A stretch of 64,000 bases of DNA from Pseudalkalibacillus salsuginis (GCF_021646685.1 NZ_JAKJHW010000003.1:62001-126000); one strand, 5' to 3'. Shown: positions 16,337 to 24,945, counted from the stretch's first letter. Notes: generated by a model not told the origin, from the letters alone. Translations and numbers: made by a program.

Positions 16337-17221
16337 ATGAAATATTTTGAAGGGATCCATGTTGCACTGGTAACACCGATGACGGAAGACTATGAGGTTG
16401 ATTACAAAAGACTTTATGAAATTTCAGAGTGGATGATCGAAAAGGGCATACACGGTCTGATTCCTGGTGGTTCACTTGGAGAATATGCCGTACTTTCCAA
16501 TGACGAAAGAGCAAAGGTTGTAGAAACGGTCATCGATGCGGCGAAAGGTCGTGTACCTGTTTCAGTTGGTTCCGGAGCTCCGGCAACCAGTCAAGTCGTA
16601 AAATGGTGTGAACACGCGAAAGGCCTTGGAGCATCAGGGATTATGGCGCTTCCACCGATTAATTACAAGCCGCTGGAACATGAAATCGTGGAACACTATC
16701 GCCAGATTTCTAATGTTGGTTTACCCGTTATCGCTTATAACAATCCTAGAGATTATCCGACTGATCTAACACCAGAATTTTTAGCGGAATTAGAAAAAAT
16801 CGAAAATATAGTTGCCGTTAAAGAATTTTCCGGGGATGTTCGGAGAGTACACGATATTTTGGAAAAGACCAGTTTGGAGGTTCTTATCGGAGTTGACGAT
16901 CTTTCCTTAGAAGGCCCTTTAATGGGAGCTACAGGTTGGATTGCCGGTGTTCCTAATGCACTTCCTGAGGAGTGCCTTGAGTTGTTCCGACTAGCAAGGG
17001 AGGGTAACCTCGAAAAGGCTTTGCCATTGTACCGAAGCCTTTTGCCATTATTCCATTACGATGCAATCCCTCAGTTAGTCCAAGCCATCAAATACATGAT
17101 GGAGCTTAATGGTCAACCAGTAGGTCCGACGAGACCGCCTCGATTGAAGCTGGATGATAAAACGCACAAGGATATCAAACATTTCTTTGATAAAGCTCGA
17201 AGCACCTTACAAAATCAATAA
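16337..17221 (+). CDS. DHDPS/NAL-family protein, probable 1-pyrroline-4-hydroxy-2-carboxylate deaminase
   Basis: A 294-residue class I aldolase-fold protein. VIAYNNP contains the conserved Tyr and IVAVKEFSG the Schiff-base Lys; PGGSLGEYAVLSNDE replaces the usual GTTGE loop. In hydroxyproline catabolism this family member converts 1-pyrroline-4-hydroxy-2-carboxylate to 2-oxoglutarate semialdehyde, which fits the next gene and the surrounding cluster. ATG at 16337 follows CAGGAGGGA. The family also includes 4-hydroxy-tetrahydrodipicolinate synthase and sugar-acid dehydratases; context decides for the deaminase. Confidence 0.85.
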   Translation: MKYFEGIHVALVTPMTEDYEVDYKRLYEISEWMIEKGIHGLIPGGSLGEYAVLSNDERAKVVETVIDAAKGRVPVSVGSGAPATSQVVKWCEHAKGLGASGIMALPPINYKPLEHEIVEHYRQISNVGLPVIAYNNPRDYPTDLTPEFLAELEKIENIVAVKEFSGDVRRVHDILEKTSLEVLIGVDDLSLEGPLMGATGWIAGVPNALPEECLELFRLAREGNLEKALPLYRSLLPLFHYDAIPQLVQAIKYMMELNGQPVGPTRPPRLKLDDKTHKDIKHFFDKARSTLQNQ

Positions 17222-17258
17222 TGGACTAGAATCTTTTTTGAGAGGGGATGTAAATCAA

Positions 17259-18698
17259 ATGGAAACAACAAACTGGATCGGAGGAGAGTGGGTCAAGCCT
17301 GGAGGTCAGCAACGTGATGTCATGAATCCTTCAAATCTTTCTGAAAAAGTCGGTACCATTCACTTTTCTGATGAAACGGATATGCTCGAGGCGGAGGCTG
17401 CTGCCAAAAGGGCTTATCAGAAATGGTCCAAAATGCCCGGGGCGAAGAGGGGTGAAGTCCTTTACGAAATGGCAGCGGTACTGGAAAAAAACATGACAGG
17501 GATTGCTAAGTTAGCAAGTTCAGAAATGGGAAAACCCATTACAGAAATGAAAGGGGAGGTTCTCAGAGGCGTCCAATTGCTGCGCTATTATGCAAGTGAA
17601 GGTGTCCGATCGCAGGGGAATCTCGTACCCTCATCGGATGTGAATGTTTTGCAATACACCAAGCGTGTTCCATTAGGAGTGGTCGGAATCATTACACCCT
17701 GGAATTTTCCTGTCGCTATTCCGATCTGGAAAATGGCTCCAGCATTGATAACCGGAAATACAATACTCTGGAAGCCAGCTGAGCCTGCTTCTCTTACTGC
17801 CGTCCGTTTAGGGGAGCTTTTTGCTGAAACCGATCTACCTGAAGGTGTCGTGAATATCGTAATCGGTAAAGGTAGGGAAGTAGGAAATGCACTGTTAGAA
17901 AAAACGGAAATAAATGCTGTCAGTTTCACAGGGTCCACCTCCACGGGTCAAAGAGTGGCTTCGATATGCGCAGCTCGTAATATCAAATATCAAACCGAGA
18001 TGGGCGGTAAAAATGCAGCGATCGTGTTAAAAGATGCAGACTTTCAGAAAGCAGCATCTATGGTGGTGAGCGGAGCATTCCGATCCGCGGGGCAGAAGTG
18101 CACAGCGACGAGCCGGATCATTGTTGAAAAGGAAGCCTATGATCCATTTGTCGAAGCATTAAAAGCGGAAATGGAGACCATCAAAGTAAATCATGCTTTG
18201 GATGAAAACGCCTATATGGGTCCTGTGGCATCAAAAAGTCAATTTGACAGTGTATCTGAATATTTTTCAGTTGCAAAACAGGAAGCAGAATTGGTTATTG
18301 AAAAAGAAATCGAGCAAGGGAACGACAATGGCTATTTTGTTAATCCAATGATCGTGACAGGAGTCACCCCTGATCATAAACTCGTGCAGGAAGAGGTCTT
18401 TGGCCCTCTTGCGGTGATCCTTACCGCTGATGATTTTGAGGATGCGATATCATTAGCTAATCAAACTGTATTTGGTTTAAGTGCATCGATTTTCACTCAG
18501 GATTTGTCCAAGGCTCATCGGTTCCTCGATGAGGCTGATGCCGGAATGGTAAGAGTGAACCAAGAAACAGCAGGAGTTGAATATCAGGCACCGTTCGGAG
18601 GGATGAAAATGTCAAGTTCCCATACTCGTGAACAGGGACAGGCCGCTCTTGATTTCTATACCACTATAAAAACATGTTCGATTAAACATACATTTTAA
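17259..18698 (+). CDS. Aldehyde dehydrogenase, probable 2-oxoglutarate semialdehyde dehydrogenase
   Basis: A 479-residue NAD(P)-dependent aldehyde dehydrogenase. YQTEMGGKNAAIVL carries the general-base Glu and SAGQKCTATSRIIV the catalytic Cys; GSTSTGQRV is the cofactor loop. The start is the ATG at 17259 after GAGAGGGG; earlier codons overlap the deaminase gene. With the deaminase 37 bases upstream it forms one sigma-54-driven unit and would give 2-oxoglutarate as the final product. Substrate specificity is inferred from the neighbours. Confidence 0.9.
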   Translation: METTNWIGGEWVKPGGQQRDVMNPSNLSEKVGTIHFSDETDMLEAEAAAKRAYQKWSKMPGAKRGEVLYEMAAVLEKNMTGIAKLASSEMGKPITEMKGEVLRGVQLLRYYASEGVRSQGNLVPSSDVNVLQYTKRVPLGVVGIITPWNFPVAIPIWKMAPALITGNTILWKPAEPASLTAVRLGELFAETDLPEGVVNIVIGKGREVGNALLEKTEINAVSFTGSTSTGQRVASICAARNIKYQTEMGGKNAAIVLKDADFQKAASMVVSGAFRSAGQKCTATSRIIVEKEAYDPFVEALKAEMETIKVNHALDENAYMGPVASKSQFDSVSEYFSVAKQEAELVIEKEIEQGNDNGYFVNPMIVTGVTPDHKLVQEEVFGPLAVILTADDFEDAISLANQTVFGLSASIFTQDLSKAHRFLDEADAGMVRVNQETAGVEYQAPFGGMKMSSSHTREQGQAALDFYTTIKTCSIKHTF

Positions 18699-18710
18699 CT
18701 TCCTCATAAA

Positions 18711-18750
18711 ATAGAAGGGGCTGTCCCATCACTATTGCTGCCCCTTCTAT
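18711..18750. terminator. Hairpin between convergent units
   Basis: ATAGAAGGGGC (18711-18721) pairs with GCCCCTTCTAT (18740-18750). It lies between the aldehyde dehydrogenase stop and the stop of the convergent dehydrogenase operon and can serve both strands, though T-runs are weak. Confidence 0.6.
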
Positions 18751-18755
18751 AAACC

Positions 18756-20000
18756 TCATATTGAGTTTTCAATACTTGGAATCTTAGTTTGCTTTTTTTC
18801 CTGGTAGTAATGATTCCAAAGTTTTTCTATTTTTTTTCGCCCTTTTTGGATATCTGGATGGAATTGGATGATCGATTTCGCCCTTACATCATGGACATGT
18901 TCAATTGCTTTTGTCATTTCTTCGAGTTTAATCCGCTTCGTCACTTTTTGTGAGATTGATAACCCTGCTACAACCCCCTGTGCCATCGCAATCTTGGCAC
19001 TTTCAATACCCGTAATATTACCTGAAACATAAAGGCCATCAACAGGCGTCTCCATTCTTTCGTTATGCAAAGGTATATGACCGCCCAACTCTGGAATGTA
19101 ATGGAATGGACATCCAGAAATTGCTGCTAACTCCACAAGTGGATAGAGTCCGCCTGCGATACACACGAAGTCTGCCTCTACTATTTTTTCGGCACCTGGT
19201 ATAGGGTCTCCCTTGGTGTTCAATTTGACTACCTTTACACCTTCCACCTTTTTGTCACCCAAAATTTCGACGACAGCTTGTTTCAATTGGATCGGAACAT
19301 CCCATATTTTAAAGCCGTTGGATGGATAAAAGCTAAGCCCGATTTTTCTTAAGGCTTTCACACGCATCAACTTGGCTCCCCACTTCATAATGAAACCTGG
19401 GGCCAAGTGGGCAGCTTCTGACAAATCATCAATTATTTTGAGGGGGTTGGAGGATTCTGTTGATAACTCATTACGAGGCGGAAGTAGAACTTGATCAACT
19501 TGAATACCAGCCAAACGCAGTTCTCTCATGATGGCAAAAGAGAGTATATTCATGCCCACAATAACCCCCTTTTCGCCAACCTTTACACGATGGACATTTG
19601 TCATCACCTGGGCTGCTCCGATTGACATCACACCTGGTAATGTCCAGCCAGGGAGAGGTAAAGGTGTTTCTGCAGCTCCTGTAGCTAAGAGTAAATTGGT
19701 TGATCGGAACTTGCCTTTGTTTGTGAATACGATCCAATTCCCCTTATCGGATTGTAAGTTGTGGACTGATACACCAAGTTTTACATCTACCCCCAGGTTA
19801 TCCGCATTGGAAGCCAACACCGAAGCTTCCTTTATACCATTCCACCATTCTCCATCTGGTTCTTCATGGAGCTGCCCCAACAGCCGTCCACCCGGTTTCA
19901 TAAATTCATCGAGTACCAAAACTTGCAACCCATTACGAGCACACGTATTTGCGGCTGATAACCCAGCAGGTCCTCCACCGATGACAATAACATCAATCAT
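18756..20000 (-). CDS. FAD/NAD-binding oxidoreductase, alpha subunit of probable D-hydroxyproline dehydrogenase
   Basis: A 414-residue flavoprotein of the HcnB/OoxA/LhpF type. MIDVIVIGGGPAGLSAANTC binds FAD; a second Rossmann unit (VKVGEKGVIVGMNILS) binds the second nucleotide; GLYVSGNITGIESAKIAMAQG is the C-terminal FAD motif. Members of this family are commonly longer and carry a C-terminal BFD-type [2Fe-2S] domain; here the protein stops before it, and that domain is encoded separately two genes upstream. The ribosome binding site AAGGAGG lies in the end of the preceding gene, so translation is coupled. Confidence 0.85.
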   Translation of the reverse strand: MIDVIVIGGGPAGLSAANTCARNGLQVLVLDEFMKPGGRLLGQLHEEPDGEWWNGIKEASVLASNADNLGVDVKLGVSVHNLQSDKGNWIVFTNKGKFRSTNLLLATGAAETPLPLPGWTLPGVMSIGAAQVMTNVHRVKVGEKGVIVGMNILSFAIMRELRLAGIQVDQVLLPPRNELSTESSNPLKIIDDLSEAAHLAPGFIMKWGAKLMRVKALRKIGLSFYPSNGFKIWDVPIQLKQAVVEILGDKKVEGVKVVKLNTKGDPIPGAEKIVEADFVCIAGGLYPLVELAAISGCPFHYIPELGGHIPLHNERMETPVDGLYVSGNITGIESAKIAMAQGVVAGLSISQKVTKRIKLEEMTKAIEHVHDVRAKSIIQFHPDIQKGRKKIEKLWNHYYQEKKQTKIPSIENSI

Positions 20001-20001
20001 G

Positions 20002-20328
20002 TCATGAACCTCCTTTTAAGGGGGTTGGGTATTGGGTAAGGGTTTCAATCTTCATTCCTTCTTCTACCGGAGTAAGGCATGCACGGACTATGTCAGAATT
20101 TCCAACTTTGACACGACATTCGAAACAATGTCCGATATTGCAGTAAACACCTCTCGGATTTCCACTTTCCTCATGGTAACGAAGTGTACAAATCCCATTA
20201 GCAAGTAAGGCGGAGGCAATCGTATCCCCCTCAACAGCGTTATGATTTTTGCCATTGAATGAAAATGAAACCTCCTTATTATCAGCCAAAGTGTCAAGGA
20301 TCGGATGATTGATAATTCTTTTATTCAT
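20002..20328 (-). CDS. (2Fe-2S)-binding small subunit, HcnA/LhpE type
   Basis: A 108-residue ferredoxin-like protein. EGDTIASALLANGICTLRYHE and GVYCNIGHCFECRVKV give the C-x-x-x-x-C-x-x-C cluster-binding pattern of the Fer2_4 family, with a distal Cys in IVRACLTPV. It serves as the electron-transfer gamma subunit with the FAD alpha subunit (one base downstream) and the DAO-type beta subunit encoded divergently. The gene abuts the BFD-like gene directly, showing a tight operon. Confidence 0.87.
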   Translation of the reverse strand: MNKRIINHPILDTLADNKEVSFSFNGKNHNAVEGDTIASALLANGICTLRYHEESGNPRGVYCNIGHCFECRVKVGNSDIVRACLTPVEEGMKIETLTQYPTPLKGGS

Positions 20329-20595
20329 TTATATATCACCCAAATTCTTGAATGTGATTGGTCGAATGGGTGGCTGATATTTTAAAGGTATGGAATCTGT
20401 AGGATTTATTCCTTCTTTTTGACTTATCAGGTGATCAAGACTGGCTCTGCAAGTCCTTCCTCCACAAACGCCCATCCCAGCACGTGTCCGTAGCTTCAAT
20501 TCGCGTGAAGAACACTTATACGTTTGTATCGTTTTAAGCAATTCTTCAAGAGTCACCTCTTCACAGCGACATACTACTGTTTGATTTTCTCTCAT
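20329..20595 (-). CDS. Stand-alone BFD-like [2Fe-2S] protein
   Basis: An 88-residue protein consisting only of a BFD-like [2Fe-2S] domain: VVCRCEEVTLEEL (C-x-C) and RAGMGVCGGRTCRASL (C-x-x-x-x-C) supply the four cluster ligands. In many HcnB/LhpF-type alpha subunits this domain is the fused C-terminus; here it is a separate first gene of the minus-strand operon. GGAGGGGCTGAC precedes ATG at 20595, and a sigma-54 promoter lies 29 bases upstream of the start. Confidence 0.87.
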   Translation of the reverse strand: MRENQTVVCRCEEVTLEELLKTIQTYKCSSRELKLRTRAGMGVCGGRTCRASLDHLISQKEGINPTDSIPLKYQPPIRPITFKNLGDI

Positions 20596-20623
20596 GTCAG
20601 CCCCTCCTTATCACTATTAATTC

Positions 20624-20640
20624 ATGCAAGAATTAAGCCA
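20624..20640 (-). promoter_or_regulatory. Sigma-54 promoter of the dehydrogenase alpha/gamma/BFD operon
   Basis: Read on the minus strand: TGGCTTAATTCTTGCAT, with GG and GC 10 bases apart. Confidence 0.83.
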
Positions 20641-20713
20641 ATAAGTGGATTCCTTTATACGAGAACGCAATGTAAGGTTGATTGTTATTTTCATAGTTTG
20701 ATCTCGAAATTTG

Positions 20714-20772
20714 TGTCAAATTATTTTGACAGAGACTAATAATGTTTACATTTAGAAAGTATAAAATACTTT
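20714..20772. promoter_or_regulatory. Two palindromes midway between divergent sigma-54 promoters
   Basis: TGTCAAATTATTTTGACA (20714-20731) has perfect 7-base arms; AAAGTATAAAATACTTT (20756-20772) is a 17-base palindrome. They lie 74-150 bases from both divergent sigma-54 promoters, the right place for a shared enhancer. The second belongs to a repeat block also present at 29761-29848, so the first is the better candidate. Confidence 0.5.
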
Positions 20773-20872
20773 TTTTATATAAGCGCAACTAAGGCGCGCT
20801 AAAGGCTTGGCTTTGCCAAGTTTTCTTTACATGTTTTTTCCATCGTAAGCCGAAATGGCGTTATTCTAGATT

Positions 20873-20889
20873 TGGCACAAAAATTGCAT
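20873..20889 (+). promoter_or_regulatory. Sigma-54 promoter of the beta subunit/epimerase unit
   Basis: TGGCACAAAAATTGCAT is a near-consensus -24/-12 element, with GG and GC 10 bases apart, 40 bases before the start codon. Confidence 0.88.
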
Positions 20890-20928
20890 TCTATTTAATT
20901 GACTATCCAAAAAAAGGACCGATACGAT

Positions 20929-22110
20929 ATGCGAAACATTACAACAGAAGTAGCTGTAATAGGTGGCGGCATTATTGGTGCAGCCATTTCCTACTACCTG
21001 ACTCAATCAGAAACGGAAGTGATGGTTCTCGAAAAAGGCGGGTTAGTGAGTGGAACCTCTTCAAAATGCGATGGGAATATTTTAGCGATTGATAAAGATC
21101 CAGGCTTCGACAGTCAAATGTCCTTAGAAAGCCAGAAGTTAGTTAAGGAGCTTAGTAAAAAGCTTGAGCTGCCGTTTGAGTACAGATCTCCAGGAAGTAT
21201 TTTAGTTTGTGAAACGGAAGAGGAAATGGAAGCTGCAAGAAAGTGGGTCAGCCGTCAAAGGGATGCAGGCTTGTCTTTTCGAATGCTGGATCGTCAAGAT
21301 ATTCGCCAGGAATCCCCCTATTTAGCTGATGATCTCCCAGGTGGGCTTGAATGCGAGACAGACGCAACAGTCAATCCTTATATGCTTGCTTTTTCGCTCT
21401 TTCATGATGCCAAGAAAAAGGGGGCAAAGCTTTTTCCGAATACCGAGGTCAACACGATTAAAAGACAGACGGATGGGACATTCCAAATTGGGACAACGAT
21501 GGGGACAGTTACAGCAAATAAAGTAATCAATGCAGCAGGGGTTTGGGCAAATCATATTGGTCAAATGCTTGATGTACCTATTCCGATTGTCCCAAGGAAA
21601 GGGCATATCATTGTGGCTTCGCGCAGCTCTCCTGTCGGGATGCGCAAAGTGATGGAGTTCGGTTATCTGATCTCGAAATTCGGGGGAGAGCGCCGAGTTG
21701 AAGAAGACATCGAAAGATATGGAGCTGCACTCGTTTTTGAGCCGACAGAAAGTCAAAATTTTTTGATCGGAAGCAGTCGCGAGTTCGTTGGGTATGATAC
21801 GTCAGTCGATTTTGATGTGACACGATGTGTTGCTAAAAGGGCGATCCGATTTTATCCGAAAATGGCTGACATGATGGTGATACGAACTTATGCTGGGCTC
21901 CGTCCCTGGACAGAGGACCATTTACCGATCGTTTCTCCTGTCGAAGAGGTTCCAGGCTTTTACATTGCTGCGGGTCATGAAGGAGATGGGATCAGTTTAG
22001 CTGCGATTACCGGAAAAGTCATGGCACAACTTGTCATGGGAGAAAAGACTGCCATCCCCATTGAACCGTTGAGCTATGACCGATTTAGAGAGAAGGTGGC
22101 AAAAAGATGA
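20929..22110 (+). CDS. DAO-type FAD oxidoreductase, beta subunit of probable D-hydroxyproline dehydrogenase
   Basis: A 393-residue D-amino-acid-oxidase-family flavoprotein of the HcnC/LhpB type. VAVIGGGIIGAAISYYL is the FAD-binding motif; GLRPWTEDHLPIVSPVEEV and AAGHEGDGISLAAITGK form the C-terminal FAD and substrate region. It would oxidise cis-4-hydroxy-D-proline to 1-pyrroline-4-hydroxy-2-carboxylate together with the divergently encoded alpha, gamma and BFD subunits. ATG at 20929 is chosen over an upstream TTG because AAAAAGGACC precedes it. It overlaps the second epimerase gene by four bases. Confidence 0.87.
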   Translation: MRNITTEVAVIGGGIIGAAISYYLTQSETEVMVLEKGGLVSGTSSKCDGNILAIDKDPGFDSQMSLESQKLVKELSKKLELPFEYRSPGSILVCETEEEMEAARKWVSRQRDAGLSFRMLDRQDIRQESPYLADDLPGGLECETDATVNPYMLAFSLFHDAKKKGAKLFPNTEVNTIKRQTDGTFQIGTTMGTVTANKVINAAGVWANHIGQMLDVPIPIVPRKGHIIVASRSSPVGMRKVMEFGYLISKFGGERRVEEDIERYGAALVFEPTESQNFLIGSSREFVGYDTSVDFDVTRCVAKRAIRFYPKMADMMVIRTYAGLRPWTEDHLPIVSPVEEVPGFYIAAGHEGDGISLAAITGKVMAQLVMGEKTAIPIEPLSYDRFREKVAKR

Positions 22111-23129
22111 AGGCGGATAGACTGTTCACAACGATCGATACCCATACAGGTGGTAATCCTACACGAACTGTCATCAGTGGATTACCGAAGCTAGACGGCC
22201 GGACAATGGCTGATAAAATGCTTCATATGAAACATGAATACGATTGGATACGGAAGTTTTTGATGTACGAGCCTCGGGGCCACGAGGTGATGTCTGGGGC
22301 ATTGATGGTTGAACCATGCCACCCTGATGCAGATATTGGTGTGATCTTTATTGAAACCGGGGGATATTTGCCCATGTGCGGCCACGACACTATAGGCTTT
22401 TGTACTGCTCTAGTTGAAACGGGAATGATTAAAGTGAAAGAACCAAAAACTGAACTTACTTTGGACACTCCTGCAGGTCTGGTTAAAGTAACCATTCAAG
22501 TGAACGATGGCCATGCGGAACAAGTGACGTTTTGTAATGTACCTTCCTTTTTATTAAAGAGCATTACTGTATACGTTCCGACGATAGGCGAAGTGGATTG
22601 TGACATTGCTTATGGGGGAAACTTCTATGCAATCACAGATGCCCAGAAAATAGGATTACCATTAGTTCCTTCCAATGCCAGTAATATCATTGATACCGCT
22701 GTTCAACTGCGAGATGCGATCAATCATGCGACTGAGGTTGTTCATCCTGAGTCAAGCTTTATAAAAGGGCTGACTCATATCGAGTTTTTTTCCGAACCTT
22801 CGAATCCTGCAGCAACGGTGAAGAACACAGTGGTCGTACCACCTGGTGGAATTGATCGTTCCCCATGCGGAACCGGTACATCTGCGAAGCTGGCGACATT
22901 ATATGCACACCAAAAAATCGAAATTGGGGAACCCTTCATTCATGAAAGTATAGTCGGAACCCTTTTTCGCGGAAAAATTCTCGAAAAAACCAATGTTGGA
23001 GGCTTTTCCGCTGTGTTGACAGAAATTTCCGGAAGAGCTTGGATCATGGGGAAACACACCTTTTTTTCGAACGTAGAAGATGAACTGAATGAAGGTTTTC
23101 TATTAATTCCTCCTATGGAAGGTCATTAA
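22107..23129 (+). CDS. Proline racemase-family protein, second hydroxyproline epimerase paralogue
   Basis: A 340-residue paralogue of the protein at 14684. Both catalytic Cys are present: YLPMCGHDTIGF and GIDRSPCGTGTSAKLA. It starts with ATGA overlapping the stop of the beta-subunit gene, so it is translationally coupled. The two copies differ widely in sequence, so they probably act on different substrates or stereoisomers (for example 4-hydroxyproline and proline or 3-hydroxyproline); which is which cannot be told from sequence here. Confidence 0.87.
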   Translation: MKADRLFTTIDTHTGGNPTRTVISGLPKLDGRTMADKMLHMKHEYDWIRKFLMYEPRGHEVMSGALMVEPCHPDADIGVIFIETGGYLPMCGHDTIGFCTALVETGMIKVKEPKTELTLDTPAGLVKVTIQVNDGHAEQVTFCNVPSFLLKSITVYVPTIGEVDCDIAYGGNFYAITDAQKIGLPLVPSNASNIIDTAVQLRDAINHATEVVHPESSFIKGLTHIEFFSEPSNPAATVKNTVVVPPGGIDRSPCGTGTSAKLATLYAHQKIEIGEPFIHESIVGTLFRGKILEKTNVGGFSAVLTEISGRAWIMGKHTFFSNVEDELNEGFLLIPPMEGH

Positions 23130-23227
23130 TAATAATCAACATGCAGAGAGGGGAGGGGAATTTTCGGATAAATGGTGTCTAAGCTAAAAGTTTTTGTTAG
23201 CGCTATCAATCATTGAAAGGGGATATT

Positions 23228-24658
23228 ATGGAAAATAACAAGACAAGATTGCCAAATATGGGTGAGGTATTGTTTATATTAGTAGGTTTTGTGATTCTTA
23301 TCTACCTGTTCATTTCAGTGTTTGAACTACCGATTCAACTCGCATTATTGACATCTTGGTTCTTGATTATGGTATTGGGCTTACGATTGGGACATCAATA
23401 TGTTTCTATCCAGAAAGGTATGCTGACCGGGATCAGTAATGGCTTAGAAGCAATAATCATCCTTACTACTGTAGGAGCCTTAATCGGTACATGGATTGCT
23501 GGGGGTATCGTCCCAAGTATCATTTATTATGGATTAAGCATTATCAATCCATCGATATTCTTGTTTGCTACGGTTTTCATATGTGCGGTTACATCTTTAG
23601 CAACCGGTACTTCCTTTGGTACGGCTGGTACGGCAGGAATAGCGATGATGGGGATCGGACATAGTTTCGGAATTCCAGCACCGCTGGTTGCCGGAGCGGT
23701 AATATGTGGCGCATATGTCGGTGACAAACTGTCTCCTTTATCAGATACGACGGTCATGACAGCTTCCTTGACTAGAGTGAATTTGTTCGACCACATTCGG
23801 TCGATGCTATATGTCAGCGTACCAGCCTTGGCGCTTTCGTCAATCTTGTTTTTGCTGGTCGGGTTCTTTTATGTGGGCCAGAACGTTGATTTGACAAGGG
23901 CTGAAGAAGCGATGAATGCCCTTGAAGGGTATTTCAACATTGAATGGTACATGTTGATTCCAGCAGGAATCGTGATCGGACTGCTTGCTTTTAAAAAGCC
24001 CTCTATACCTACAATCACATTCGGTGCTTTGCTAGGAGCGATTTGGGCGGCCCTTTTCCAAGATATGACTTTCCTTGAGGGGCTCAAAACATCGTACTCT
24101 GGATTCCAAATTGAGTCTGGTGTGGACTTTATGGATAACCTTTTGAATCGAGGGGGTATCGTATCGATGTTGGAAGTTATACTTTTAATCATCCTCGCAC
24201 TTGGGTTGGGCGGGTTGATGGAAGTGACAGGCATTTTACAGGTCATTTGTAATACATTGCTACAATGGGCTGATAATGCGGGAAAAACGACTGTTTCGAC
24301 GCTGATTGCAGGTTTTTTCGGAAACTTTTTCGGTGGTGCGGCTTACGTTTCTCTTATCACCGCCAGTAAAATTACTGAGGAAAACTATGATCGCTTACGT
24401 ATCGATCGCCGGGTTCTTTCGCGGAACACGGAAGCAGGAGGTACCATTACAACCCCGATGGTTCCTTGGTCTGATGGCGGGGTTTATATGGCGACAGTTT
24501 TGGGTGTAACAACCCTTTCTTACTTACCGTTCCTATGGTACCATTTCTTAGTTCTTATCATTTCTGTCATTTATGGGTTTAGTGGCAAGTTTGTATGGTA
24601 TACAGATGGACCTGATAAAAATGTTGAACTCGATTTTCCAAAAAGTAAGAGTCTGTAG
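23228..24658 (+). CDS. NhaC-family Na+/H+ antiporter-like transporter
   Basis: A 476-residue membrane protein with about 11-12 hydrophobic segments (for example VLFILVGFVILIYLFI near the N-terminus). GAYVGDKLSPLSDTTVMTAS is the diagnostic NhaC motif. ATG at 23228 follows AAAGGGG. It comes 98 bases after the epimerase gene on the same strand with no terminator between, so it is probably in the same transcript. Related NhaC-type proteins exchange organic substrates as well as Na+; uptake of hydroxyproline is a plausible role here, by position only. Confidence 0.87.
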   Translation: MENNKTRLPNMGEVLFILVGFVILIYLFISVFELPIQLALLTSWFLIMVLGLRLGHQYVSIQKGMLTGISNGLEAIIILTTVGALIGTWIAGGIVPSIIYYGLSIINPSIFLFATVFICAVTSLATGTSFGTAGTAGIAMMGIGHSFGIPAPLVAGAVICGAYVGDKLSPLSDTTVMTASLTRVNLFDHIRSMLYVSVPALALSSILFLLVGFFYVGQNVDLTRAEEAMNALEGYFNIEWYMLIPAGIVIGLLAFKKPSIPTITFGALLGAIWAALFQDMTFLEGLKTSYSGFQIESGVDFMDNLLNRGGIVSMLEVILLIILALGLGGLMEVTGILQVICNTLLQWADNAGKTTVSTLIAGFFGNFFGGAAYVSLITASKITEENYDRLRIDRRVLSRNTEAGGTITTPMVPWSDGGVYMATVLGVTTLSYLPFLWYHFLVLIISVIYGFSGKFVWYTDGPDKNVELDFPKSKSL

Positions 24659-24672
24659 ATGATTTTTGTGGA

Positions 24673-24822
24673 CTACCTTTTTATAAAAGCTCTTCTTTCA
24701 GCATAAGGCACACATTGGTAACATACTTTAACAAGCTTCATTTGATCATTAAAATACTTCACAGATTTTCTTACTCTTTTTTTACAAATAAAACATTTGC
24801 TTCCGAATAACGATGCTAACAT
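24673..24822 (-). CDS. Small zinc-ribbon-like protein (49 aa)
   Basis: A short gene: ATG at 24822 with GGAGG seven bases upstream (GGAGGCATTAAGATG) and stop at 24673. The product begins MLASLFGSKCFICKKRVRK and has a second pair in KVCYQCVPYAERR, giving C-x-x-C ... C-x-x-C, a treble-clef or zinc-ribbon pattern, with many Lys/Arg. The good ribosome binding site and paired cysteines argue that it is real. Function unknown; nucleic-acid binding is possible. Confidence 0.75.
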   Translation of the reverse strand: MLASLFGSKCFICKKRVRKSVKYFNDQMKLVKVCYQCVPYAERRAFIKR

Positions 24823-24945
24823 CTTAATGCCTCCTTATGATATTTAGTATATACATTGTCTTATGATTTTCCTATTTTATGAATGACAAAAATACTCGAT
24901 AACACATAGTCATTTCCATCTTACTACAATGAGCGTAGAAGATAG

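Noticed and set aside
23130-23227. A fifth sigma-54 promoter before the NhaC-type gene
   Set aside because: No GG-N10-GC element with TTGC was found; the transporter is more likely co-transcribed with the epimerase.
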